Source: Deltaproteobacteria bacterium (GTDB taxonomy: Bacteria; Desulfobacterota; Desulfuromonadia; Geobacterales; DSM-12255). From it: DNA of 32,988 nt. Below are positions 18,190 through 26,148 of this stretch, piece after piece. The notes beneath the pieces are model-generated. The model was not told where the DNA came from, searched no databases, and was given only the letters and a program-made list of their open reading frames with translations. Both the position numbers and the translations under genes were made by a program. The stretch lies in NCBI GenBank assembly GCA_021849045.1, contig JAJZTK010000032.1:1-32988 (forward strand), read 5' to 3'. Position 1 is the first letter of the stretch; the number at the start of each line of letters is the position of its first letter.

Positions 18190-20043
18190 TTAACGGATTC
18201 CGTAGCTGTTCAGGGTCTGCATGACCTGATATGACATTTCCGGGGCAATCTGTTCCGCCATCCTGACTTCGGCCACCCCTTCCCCCTTGCGGCCAAGGCG
18301 CAACAGGGATTCACCAGCCTCCAGGTGACCATTGGCATAGATCAGAAAAGCCTTCTGGGTATCCAGGTCGCGAAAGAACATGTCGGTCGTGAAGCCACGA
18401 TTGTTGTAAAGCCGCCAAGTCATCATGTCCGGCAACGGTAGCGCCCCCTGTGAAGCAGCCACTAACTGGTAGGCTATGCCGCGCTGCAGAAAGCGGTAGG
18501 AATCGAACGGCACCGAGTAGCGGGTGGAAAAATCGATCAACACGGGACGTCGCGGAAACTGTTCGGCCACGGACAGGAGCAGGACATTTTCCGGCGACTG
18601 TGACTCCAGCGGTATGTTGCGCAGCAGACTATGCCTGAACAGCTCGGGGAACCCGTCCAGATACCACTTGAAAACCAGGTGCGGGGTATGGAGCAGGTCG
18701 AGATCTTCGCGCATCCGCTCCACTCCCTGCAGATACCAGAGCGGGAAGGCGCCGCTGTCTCCCCAGGTGTAGAGAACCGATCCCTGCGGCGCCGAGCGGA
18801 GCGTATTGGTGGCATAATCGAAGGCGACATAGTTTTCGTGCTGATCGTTTTCTACATAATTGATGGCAAACACACAGGTTGGCAACGCACTCAGCAGCAC
18901 GAACGCCAGCAGCCTCGCCTGCAACGACCGGGCGGAAACAGGTGGAAACATATCGATGATCAGCGCGATCACGTACCAGAGCCCAAGGCCTATAAAGACC
19001 GCCGAGAGCAGATAGAGCGGAGTAAAAAACTCTTCGGTAAGGAAGATGAGATCGGGCTGTGCGTTGAAATAGCCGACAATCACCAGTTGGAAGGCAACAA
19101 GAACTGCCAGATATGAGGCGCTCTCGATCCAGCGCTTCCGGGAAAGAAGAAACGCAACCCCTAGGAACATCAGGGCCAGGCCGACCCAGGTAAACTCGTG
19201 CGGCACGTTGAACGCATTCATCTGCTGCCAGAGAAGTTTCAGGTCCCGGTTCGGCTTCTCAACCGGGTACCCCTTGCGCAGGAAATGCCAGAGAAACTGA
19301 TCGAGGGTTTTCGGGTCAGCCCAGTTGAGTAGCGGGTTCTTCGTTGCCCTGATCGGCAGGTGAAGGTTTATGGCGAAACCGAGAATGGCGAACGAAAGAG
19401 CGAGAAGGATCTCTTTGACCCGCGTGATCACCCGCCAGTCGGTAACCAGGATGATAAGCGCATAGGCCGGGATCATCAGGATAATGGTCTGGTGAACACC
19501 GGTTGCAAGGCCACAGAGAAACGCTCCAAGGTAGACGAACGCCGGACGCTCTTCGCCTGCCAGGGAAGATGCGCGCCAGCGAAAGACAAGATAGAACACG
19601 ATGGCCACGATAAACGATATCAACGGGTACGGTTTGTCGTGGTTCGACTGCAGCCAGAGCCTTGGGGTGAAGGCAAATGTAACGGCTGCAGCCAACGCAA
19701 CCAGCCTTTCGAACAGAGCCGGAATGCCAGTTCTATTTGTCGTGCCATCCTCACCAAGCAGCTGCCTGGTAAGCAGGTAAACGCCAAAACAGGCAAGCGC
19801 TCCGGATATCGCGGTTGCAATATTGACCTTGAATGCCACATTACCAAGCGGCAGGTACGTGAACGGCTTTGCATAGTTCGTAAAAAACGGGTACCCCGGC
19901 GAATGCGGCGAACCAAGGCAGGCGATGGCTGTTATGAATTCGCCGCTGTCGAAAAAGGTTACCGATGGCGCCAGAGTTGCCAGGTAGATTGACAAAGGAA
20001 TGACGAACGAAAGTATGGCAAATGGTTCTATGCGCTTGATCAT
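18190..20043 (-). CDS. DUF2723 / GT-C-fold membrane protein (possible protein glycosyltransferase)
   Basis: 617 aa polytopic membrane protein. After a first hydrophobic segment (about 7-27) comes the family signature: SVTFFDSGEF, with Asp32 and Glu35, then LGSPHSPGYPF (44-53). This resembles the first extracytoplasmic loop of GT-C glycosyltransferases, where an acidic pair is catalytic. About ten further hydrophobic segments follow, then a soluble C-terminal part (from about 430) whose end resembles a single TPR unit. DUF2723 includes human TMEM260, an O-mannosyltransferase; activity of bacterial members is largely inferred. Its ATG overlaps the methyltransferase stop as ATGA, so the genes are coupled. 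It ends 15 bases before the pilB promoter. Sugar donor and acceptor are unknown. Confidence 0.8.
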   Translation of the reverse strand: MIKRIEPFAILSFVIPLSIYLATLAPSVTFFDSGEFITAIACLGSPHSPGYPFFTNYAKPFTYLPLGNVAFKVNIATAISGALACFGVYLLTRQLLGEDGTTNRTGIPALFERLVALAAAVTFAFTPRLWLQSNHDKPYPLISFIVAIVFYLVFRWRASSLAGEERPAFVYLGAFLCGLATGVHQTIILMIPAYALIILVTDWRVITRVKEILLALSFAILGFAINLHLPIRATKNPLLNWADPKTLDQFLWHFLRKGYPVEKPNRDLKLLWQQMNAFNVPHEFTWVGLALMFLGVAFLLSRKRWIESASYLAVLVAFQLVIVGYFNAQPDLIFLTEEFFTPLYLLSAVFIGLGLWYVIALIIDMFPPVSARSLQARLLAFVLLSALPTCVFAINYVENDQHENYVAFDYATNTLRSAPQGSVLYTWGDSGAFPLWYLQGVERMREDLDLLHTPHLVFKWYLDGFPELFRHSLLRNIPLESQSPENVLLLSVAEQFPRRPVLIDFSTRYSVPFDSYRFLQRGIAYQLVAASQGALPLPDMMTWRLYNNRGFTTDMFFRDLDTQKAFLIYANGHLEAGESLLRLGRKGEGVAEVRMAEQIAPEMSYQVMQTLNSYGIR

Positions 20044-20834
20044 GGCCGTATGGAGTCCGTTGTTGTGAAGTTTATGGACGATGCCCCGGGCACCTCGTCA
20101 ATCCGGGTCCGGGCCGCAACGAAATAGCCGTTTCCCAGCTCCGAAGCAAAGAAGAGCCGCTGCATCGCATAAAAAGGCTGGAGAGTGATATCGTTAAAGA
20201 GAAGCCGAAACAGCAGGCCCAACCGCTTGAACAGCCACATGCCACCGCTCTTGCGGGTCCGCTCGGCAACTTCCTCACCATGCTGCATCCTGCGGGCAAT
20301 GGCACGATCGTACAGCGGCTTCATGAGATTGTACAGGGGAACGCCATACGAGCAGACCTGTTGCAGTTCAAAGCCGGCACGGCCGATCTTTTCCTGAATT
20401 TCCGCACGCTCATAGCGGCGCAGATGTCCGCAGAAGTCATCATTCGCCCCCCACTTGTTCATATGGGCCGGGACCGTAAGCAGCAGCCAGCCGCCCGGGA
20501 CGATACGCTCCTTCAACTGTTGCAGAAATCCGCTGTCGTCCTCACAATGCTCCAGCACCTCCGAGGCAATCACGACATCGAACCTGTCCGCCACCTCCGA
20601 CACGTCCATCACGCGAACGGCAACCAGGTTTCCGGAAAGCCTTGAGCGGGCGGCTGCCACGGCATCCTCGGCAATATCGATACCAAGCCCCCGATAACCC
20701 TGCTTGGCCAGGGATACCAATAGATCGCCGGCACCGCAGCCGACCTCCAAAAACGTTCGGGTCCCAGTGCCGGCAAGAAAGTCCAGAATCACCTTCCGCT
20801 TCAGAAGGTAGCTGGGGGTTGGGTACCACTCCAT
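20040..20834 (-). CDS. Class I SAM-dependent methyltransferase
   Basis: 264 aa. Motif I is FLEVGCGAGD (28-37), with the acidic residue Asp53 (GIDIAED) ending strand 2 and VVIASEVLEHCED (87-99) as the motif II/post-II region, followed by VPGGWLLLTVP (112-122). This is the Methyltransf_11/23 (UbiE-like) pattern. The C-terminal half is hydrophobic in places (for example LGLLFRLLF) and may touch the membrane, which would suit a lipid-linked or glycan substrate. The start lies 3 bases after the flippase-like gene stop, and the stop overlaps the DUF2723 start, so the three genes probably act together. The substrate cannot be read from the sequence. Confidence 0.88.
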   Translation of the reverse strand: MEWYPTPSYLLKRKVILDFLAGTGTRTFLEVGCGAGDLLVSLAKQGYRGLGIDIAEDAVAAARSRLSGNLVAVRVMDVSEVADRFDVVIASEVLEHCEDDSGFLQQLKERIVPGGWLLLTVPAHMNKWGANDDFCGHLRRYERAEIQEKIGRAGFELQQVCSYGVPLYNLMKPLYDRAIARRMQHGEEVAERTRKSGGMWLFKRLGLLFRLLFNDITLQPFYAMQRLFFASELGNGYFVAARTRIDEVPGASSINFTTTDSIRP

Positions 20835-20837
20835 GGG

Positions 20838-21857
20838 TCAGCGCTCCTCCCCGATGGGATGGTCTCTGAGGGTGGCAAGGGACAGTTTGTCCCGCCACAA
20901 ATGGTAAAAACCGGCGGCAATGACCGGGAAAAAGCTGGTGCCGTGGATCACCAGGGCTATGGAGAGCGCCTTTTCCGACTGGACGTTGAAGGCACTGAGA
21001 GCGGTAACACAGGCGAAGTGATACGTCCCGACATAGCCGGGTGAGGCAGGAACCATAACGGCAAAGACGAGGAAGACCATGATGAAGAGTGACCCCGCGA
21101 CCGGCAGGACGATCCCGAAGGAGCGGAGCAGGAGATCCACCGGCCAGACTGCGAACCCCCAGATGACCAGAGAGCTCCCGAAAATGGCCACCAGCCCCTG
21201 CGGGCCAGCGGTCAGACGGAGGCCGCCGATAAAAGAGCCGAGGAGCGGAATGACCTTGTCGCTCACCACCGCAGGAAACGGGCGGAGAAGCTGTCCGATC
21301 ATCTTGACCGTCCAGGCGGTACGGCGTTTCAGGGTGACCAGAAAGCAGATCGCTGCGCAGTACACGGCCAGGGTGATGTACCCACCGGTCACCATCCCCT
21401 GCTGGACACCCTCCATGCCGGGAGGTAGCCGGAGGGTGAATACCGTGACAAGGAGCATCAGAAGCACGGTAAAGCCGTCCCAGAGCCGATCCACCACGAG
21501 CGTGGCAAAGACCGCACTGGCCTCCAGCCCCTCTTTCCGGGCCAGGACGTAGGCCCGCACGAATTCGCCCAAACGGGCCGGCAGGAGGTTGTTGGCCATG
21601 TAGCCGATAATGGTGGCCGGGTACAGGGAGCTCAGAGCGGTCCGCTTCAGCGGCAGAAGCAGAAAACGCCAGCGGACCGCCCGGCAGAAGTAGCTGGCAA
21701 AGGTGGCCAGAACCGCCGGCACCAGGTAGCGCCAGTCCATCTCCCGGAACGCGGCTGCCACCTTGTCCATCTCGATTTTTCTGAACAGGAGGACGAGGCA
21801 GACTGCACTGATGCCGATGCCGATCCAAAATTTCAGGTCCAGCGTCTTCTTTGCCAA
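20838..21857 (-). CDS. Flippase-like integral membrane protein (LPG synthase TM / UPF0104 family)
   Basis: 339 aa with about eight hydrophobic segments. Two family signatures are visible: NNLLPARLGE (89-98) and PASPGYVGTYH near 268-278. These mark the lysylphosphatidylglycerol-synthase transmembrane family (PF03706), whose stand-alone members often accompany glycosyltransferases and are annotated as flippase-like. The start is TTG (21855-21857): AGGGG lies 7 bases upstream, the frame has a stop two codons upstream, and the nearby ATG is in another frame. It lacks the soluble aminoacyltransferase domain of MprF. It follows ribF by 25 bases and leads the three-gene putative glycan module. The transported substrate is unknown. 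Confidence 0.85.
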   Translation of the reverse strand: MAKKTLDLKFWIGIGISAVCLVLLFRKIEMDKVAAAFREMDWRYLVPAVLATFASYFCRAVRWRFLLLPLKRTALSSLYPATIIGYMANNLLPARLGEFVRAYVLARKEGLEASAVFATLVVDRLWDGFTVLLMLLVTVFTLRLPPGMEGVQQGMVTGGYITLAVYCAAICFLVTLKRRTAWTVKMIGQLLRPFPAVVSDKVIPLLGSFIGGLRLTAGPQGLVAIFGSSLVIWGFAVWPVDLLLRSFGIVLPVAGSLFIMVFLVFAVMVPASPGYVGTYHFACVTALSAFNVQSEKALSIALVIHGTSFFPVIAAGFYHLWRDKLSLATLRDHPIGEER

Positions 21858-21882
21858 ATATCATCCCCTAAGAAACAAAAAA

Positions 21883-22845
21883 CTACACCCCTTCCAGGTA
21901 CTCGCGATACTCGACCAGCGGCGTGGCCGCCAGGATCTCACGGCAGCGGGCCACGTCATGGGCAATCGCCTCCTTCAACTCCTCCGGTGAGGCAAACTTT
22001 ATTTCGTCCCGAAGCCTGGCCATGAAATAGACCCGGATCTCCCTACCGTACAGGTCCCCGGCATAGTCGAAGAGGAACACCTCGATAACCAGCTGCTCGC
22101 CGCCGAAGGTGGGGGTTGTGCCGATATTGCACGCCCCGTCAAAGATATCCTCACCCACCTTGATCCGCACCGCATAGACTCCGTGGGCAGGGATGATCTC
22201 CTTATCCGTGGCAAGGTTCGCCGTGGGAAAGCCGAGTCCCTGGCCACGGTGGTGGCCGTGCACCACAGTCCCGGCTGCGGAGTAGTGGCGTCCCAGAAAA
22301 CGAACCACATCAGCCACCGCCCCCCCCCTGATCAGTTCGCGGACCAGGGTACTGCTGTAGATCACCCCATCCTTGCCGATCGGTTCCAGCACCTCCACCC
22401 GGAAACCGAATTCGTCACCCAGCTGTTTCAGAAACGAGACGTTTCCTTCCCGGCCCCGGCCAAAACAGTAGTCATAGCCGATGATCAGGTGATGCACCCC
22501 GAGCTTTCCGACCAGCACCCGCTCCACAAACTCCCGGGCGGTCAGACGGGCGAACGCGAAGGTAAAGGGAACGCTGACCAGGTAATCGACACCGGAAGCC
22601 TCGATCAGGAGTTCCTTTTCGGCACTGGTATTGATCAGCCGGACCTCTTTCGTCGTCGGCAGGACCTTGAGAGGATGGGGATCGAAGGTGAGGACAACGG
22701 ATGACCCGTCACAGTCGCGGGCCGCTCGCTTGACCCGACGGAATATCTCCCGGTGGCCGAGATGCACCCCGTCGAAATTGCCAATGGTCACCACGGTCCT
22801 GGCAAGTGGGGGCTGAATCTCTTCCAGGGATCGATAGACGATCAT
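21883..22845 (-). CDS. ribF: Bifunctional riboflavin kinase / FAD synthetase
   Basis: Makes FMN from riboflavin and then FAD. 320 aa, the usual length. The N-terminal FMN adenylyltransferase domain has TIGNFDGVHLGH (20-31), the nucleotidyltransferase HxGH-type site. The C-terminal riboflavin kinase domain has FPTANL followed by GVYAVRI and then NIGTTPTFGG. The ATG at 22843-22845 overlaps the tatC stop as ATGA. The reading frame is open far upstream inside tatC on the other frame, but that extension has no RibF homology. No FMN riboswitch is expected or seen, as the gene sits inside an operon. Confidence 0.96.
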   Translation of the reverse strand: MIVYRSLEEIQPPLARTVVTIGNFDGVHLGHREIFRRVKRAARDCDGSSVVLTFDPHPLKVLPTTKEVRLINTSAEKELLIEASGVDYLVSVPFTFAFARLTAREFVERVLVGKLGVHHLIIGYDYCFGRGREGNVSFLKQLGDEFGFRVEVLEPIGKDGVIYSSTLVRELIRGGAVADVVRFLGRHYSAAGTVVHGHHRGQGLGFPTANLATDKEIIPAHGVYAVRIKVGEDIFDGACNIGTTPTFGGEQLVIEVFLFDYAGDLYGREIRVYFMARLRDEIKFASPEELKEAIAHDVARCREILAATPLVEYREYLEGV

Positions 22846-23690
22846 GTTGCTGCCTCCTCTCCCGCAACCGGTGCCGGTTTCCGTTTGCCAAATATGAGGG
22901 CGACCCAGACGCTCACCTCGTACATCAGGTAGAGGGGAACCATGACCACGAACATGGTGATCAGGTCGGCATGGAAGGCTGCCACAATGGTGCTGGCCAG
23001 GAGGGCATATTTCCGGTTCCTGGCCAGGAGTTGGTAGTTGACGAACCCGAGCCGGGAGAGAAGAAGGGACAGTATCGGCAGTTCGAAGATCAGACCGAAG
23101 ATCAGAATGAGCCGCAGGCAGAAGTTGACATAGGCACTCAGGTTGAACCAGCTCTGCAACCCTTCCATCTCGTAAGAAAGGGAAAAATTGATGATCACCG
23201 GCCAGATGGTGATCAGAAAGAACATGGCGCCAACACAGAAACTGACGGTCGTTGCCGTGACAAAAGGAACCACCATCCGGCGTTCCTTGCGGGTGAGTCC
23301 CGGAGCTACGAACTTCCAGACCTGGTAGAACACGACGGGGAGAACGATGATCAACCCGGCAATCATCGAAATTTTGCACTGCACGAAGAACGGTTCCAGC
23401 GGGGCACTGTAGTTGAGCTTTCGCTCCTTGACGGTGCCGGCAAGCTCCTTGTCCAGTTTATAGCGCTGATAGACGGCGGGGTACCGTTCCCTGACCTTGG
23501 CATAGACGGTGCGCTTGATTCCGGTCAGGTATGTTTCCCCGGTCAGTGGCTTCTCGATAAAGCCGAGAATCCCGGGGGAAAAATTCCACGCCACCCCCAT
23601 GCCGATCACCACCGCAACAACGATGACGATCAACCGGCTCCGCAGCTCCACCAGGTGCTCGATAAAGGGAACTACTTTTTCTTCAGTCAT
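22842..23690 (-). CDS. tatC: TatC-family twin-arginine translocase subunit (atypical)
   Basis: Polytopic inner-membrane receptor for twin-arginine signal peptides. 282 aa with six hydrophobic segments. Conserved parts are EHLVELRSRL (11-20), the YQVWKFVAPGL-x3-ERR loop (122-138; Glu136 matches the signal-peptide-binding Glu) and FELP (202-205). Two departures stand out. The first periplasmic loop (about 46-97) is some 30 residues longer than in E. coli and rich in charged residues. The conserved TPPD segment before the last helices reads FHAD (239-242), keeping only the Asp. No strong ribosome-binding site precedes the ATG; ATTGGCCAAT, a 10-base palindrome, lies right before it. No tatA or tatB is nearby. 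It could be a specialised paralogue. Confidence 0.9.
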   Translation of the reverse strand: MTEEKVVPFIEHLVELRSRLIVIVVAVVIGMGVAWNFSPGILGFIEKPLTGETYLTGIKRTVYAKVRERYPAVYQRYKLDKELAGTVKERKLNYSAPLEPFFVQCKISMIAGLIIVLPVVFYQVWKFVAPGLTRKERRMVVPFVTATTVSFCVGAMFFLITIWPVIINFSLSYEMEGLQSWFNLSAYVNFCLRLILIFGLIFELPILSLLLSRLGFVNYQLLARNRKYALLASTIVAAFHADLITMFVVMVPLYLMYEVSVWVALIFGKRKPAPVAGEEAAT

Positions 23691-23772
23691 CGATTGGCCA
23701 ATTCCGGATTAATAAAATCAAAACCGTGTATAGATAGCACAGCGTACAGGCCCTGCGCAACAGGTTTCCCGG

Positions 23773-26001
23773 TCAGCGCCGCCCCTTGCCCGGCCGCTCG
23801 CCACGCTTTCCGCCCGCCTTGGACCAGCCGGCCGGCTTCTTCCCCCGGACCGGCTCCCGCCGGTACTGTTCGCTGACCGGGGAAGCGGTTTCGGCCAGAA
23901 CGAAATCGATCTGTCGCCGCTCGGTACTGACACTCGCCACCCGGACCCGCAACGGATCACCGATGCGAAAGGTCCGCCTTGCCCCCTCACCCAACAGTTC
24001 GTGACGCGACTCCACGAAACGGTAGTAATCGGAAGGCAGTGCCGTCACATGAATCAACCCCTCAACGAAGAACTCGATCAGCTCCACAAACAGCCCGAAC
24101 GGTGTGACCCCGCTCACAAAACCATCGTACTCCTCCCCCACCTTGTCCCGCATGAACTGCACCTTCTTCAGTTCCACCACCTCCCGCTCCGCCTCCATGG
24201 CCAGGCGTTCCCGCTTGCTGGTGTGGTCGGCGGTCTCGGGGAGTATTTCGGCGAGCCGCTCACGTTCCCCCTTCCGCAGAGTGCCGGCCAGCATCCCTTT
24301 CAGGACCCGGTGGACCACCAAGTCCGGATAGCGGCGGATCGGCGAGGTAAAGTGGGTATAGAGCGGGGCCGCGAGACCGAAATGACCGACGTTCTCCGCG
24401 GCATAACGCGCCTGCTTCATGCAACGGAGCAGGAGCTGGTTGACCATCCGCTCCTCGGGCCGGCCATCGGCCTGGACCAGGAACTGCTGCAAAGCCCCGG
24501 GAGTAATCTTCCCTTCCTTGACCGGCAGTTGATAGCCAAAGTGGGAGACGAACTCCCGGAACTCGTCCAGCTTGGCCGGATCGGGCGGCTCATGTATCCG
24601 GTAGAGGGTCGGGACCTCCCGGTGGGCAAGGAAGGTGGCAACCGCCTCGTTGGCTGCCAGCATGAACTCCTCGATGATCCGGTGGGCCACGTTCCGCTCG
24701 GCCTTGACAATGGCCATGGTTTCACCCTGCAGATCCAGGATGATCTGCGGCTCCGGCAGGTCGAAGTCGATGCTCCCCCGCTCCCTGCGCCGGCTGGTGA
24801 GGCGTTCGGCCAGCTCCAGCATCAGTTCCAGATCCGGCACCAACTGCCGGTAACGGTCCCGCTCCCCCGCATCCTTATCAGCCACGATCTGCCGCACCAG
24901 GGTGTAGGTGAGGCGGGCAGCGCTCTTGATGACGCTCGGGTAAAACGTGCTCTCCCGCACGGTTCCGGCCGCATCGAACAGCATCTCGGCGGTCATGGCA
25001 AGCCGTTCCACGTTCGGGTTCAGGGAACAGATGCCGTTGGAGAGCTGTTCCGGCAACATGGGCAGACACCGGTCCGGGAAATAGACCGATGTGCCGCGGA
25101 CGTAGGCCTCCCGGTCCAGAGGGGAACCGGGCCGGACATAGTGGGCCACGTCGGCGATGGAGACCCAGAGACGGATGCCGGTTCCTTCCCGCCGCACACT
25201 CACCGCGTCGTCGAAGTCCCGGGCCGTCTCCCCGTCGATGGTGACGGTAAGGAGTTCCCGCAGGTCGGTGCGTCCCGCCAGATCGGCCTCCTGCAGCTCC
25301 TGCGGGACCTTCCCGGCCTCTGCCAGGGTATCCGGAGGGAAGCGGTCTGGCAGGCCGTGACGCCGGATGGCGGTGAGCACCTCCACTTCCGGATCGTCCG
25401 GCCGGCCGAGCACCTCGGTCACCCGACCGGTGGCGGGCCTGCCGCCGACCGGATAACTGGCCAGTTCGGCAACCACGGTCTCCCCCTCCCTGGCCCGGCC
25501 GGCGGCACCGGCAGGAATGGAAAGCATCGGCAGCCGCCCGTCGTCCGGAACCACCGAGGCATACCGCCCCTGTAGCTGATAACGGCCGATGACGGTCGTG
25601 GTCCCCCGCTCCACGGTCCGCACGATCCGCCCCTCGCGACGGTTTCCATACCGGGAAGGGACCAGGTTGACCTCCACCCGGTCGCCATGCAGATTCTCCC
25701 GAAGAAAACGGGCAGGGACAAAGATATCCTCCCCGCCCCCTTCCGGGGTGACGAAACCGTAGCCGTCCCGATGGACCGAAAGGGTCCCGGTCATCGTGGC
25801 AACGCTCTGCTGGGCCAGCACGTAACGGCTCCCCGCCAGCCGCTCGACCACTCCCTCCCGGTGCAGTTCCGCCAGGGTCTCCAGGACCGCCTGCCGCTCC
25901 TTGCCCCCGCGGACGACATGGCAGGCAACCAGCAGGTCACGGAGGCGGAGCGGCTCCCCGCCGGCCATGGCCTTTAAAATCTGTTTCCCGATGTCTCTCA
26001 T
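23773..26001 (-). CDS. rnr: Ribonuclease R
   Basis: Processive 3'-5' exoribonuclease of the RNase II family that degrades structured RNA. The product is 742 aa. The start at 25999-26001 is chosen for the strong GGAGGAG site 4-6 bases upstream and because the N-terminal winged-helix region begins there. Domains: helix-turn-helix about 1-65; cold-shock/OB region with GYGFVTPEGGGEDIFVP (80-96); RNB catalytic domain with the Asp cluster TIDGETARDFDD (Asp256, 262, 264, 265) and IADVAHYV; S1 domain (YDGFVSGVTPFGLFVEL); and a Lys/Arg/Gly-rich tail. The order and basic tail distinguish RNase R from RNase II. It diverges from slt and lies 82 bases upstream of tatC. Confidence 0.96.
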   Translation of the reverse strand: MRDIGKQILKAMAGGEPLRLRDLLVACHVVRGGKERQAVLETLAELHREGVVERLAGSRYVLAQQSVATMTGTLSVHRDGYGFVTPEGGGEDIFVPARFLRENLHGDRVEVNLVPSRYGNRREGRIVRTVERGTTTVIGRYQLQGRYASVVPDDGRLPMLSIPAGAAGRAREGETVVAELASYPVGGRPATGRVTEVLGRPDDPEVEVLTAIRRHGLPDRFPPDTLAEAGKVPQELQEADLAGRTDLRELLTVTIDGETARDFDDAVSVRREGTGIRLWVSIADVAHYVRPGSPLDREAYVRGTSVYFPDRCLPMLPEQLSNGICSLNPNVERLAMTAEMLFDAAGTVRESTFYPSVIKSAARLTYTLVRQIVADKDAGERDRYRQLVPDLELMLELAERLTSRRRERGSIDFDLPEPQIILDLQGETMAIVKAERNVAHRIIEEFMLAANEAVATFLAHREVPTLYRIHEPPDPAKLDEFREFVSHFGYQLPVKEGKITPGALQQFLVQADGRPEERMVNQLLLRCMKQARYAAENVGHFGLAAPLYTHFTSPIRRYPDLVVHRVLKGMLAGTLRKGERERLAEILPETADHTSKRERLAMEAEREVVELKKVQFMRDKVGEEYDGFVSGVTPFGLFVELIEFFVEGLIHVTALPSDYYRFVESRHELLGEGARRTFRIGDPLRVRVASVSTERRQIDFVLAETASPVSEQYRREPVRGKKPAGWSKAGGKRGERPGKGRR

Positions 26002-26028
26002 CGTTCTCCTCCGTCCACAACTGACTCC

Positions 26029-26058
26029 AATAGAAGCGGAAGATCTCCCCGATGTCAA
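26029..26058 (-). promoter_or_regulatory. Candidate sigma-70 promoter for rnr
   Basis: On the minus strand a perfect TTGACA (26053-26058) is followed by an 18-base spacer and TCTATT (26029-26034; 4 of 6). Transcription would start near 26022, leaving a leader of about 20 bases before the rnr ATG. The -10 match is moderate. Confidence 0.5.
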
Positions 26059-26088
26059 ACCATTTGGCCGTGAAACGCCACTTTACCT

Positions 26089-26117
26089 TTGAAATTGGCC
26101 GGGGGTATCGGTATGAT
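26089..26117 (+). promoter_or_regulatory. Strong sigma-70-type promoter for slt
   Basis: TTGAAA (26089-26094; 5 of 6) and TATGAT (26112-26117; 5 of 6) are separated by exactly 17 bases. The expected transcription start is near 26124, 25 bases before the slt ATG with its AGGAG site. It faces away from the rnr promoter. Confidence 0.7.
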
Positions 26118-26148
26118 GAAGGCTCAAGTTTACAAAACAGGAGCATTG

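Noticed and set aside
20542..21864. Minus-strand frame of 440 codons over the flippase-like and methyltransferase genes
   Set aside because: It begins at an ATG two codons from the true TTG but in another frame. It has no membrane segments or motifs, whereas both genes it covers are well supported.
22846..23379. N-terminal extension of RibF through tatC
   Set aside because: The extended part is a shadow frame of tatC. The ATG at 22845 overlaps the tatC stop and begins the RibF domain directly.
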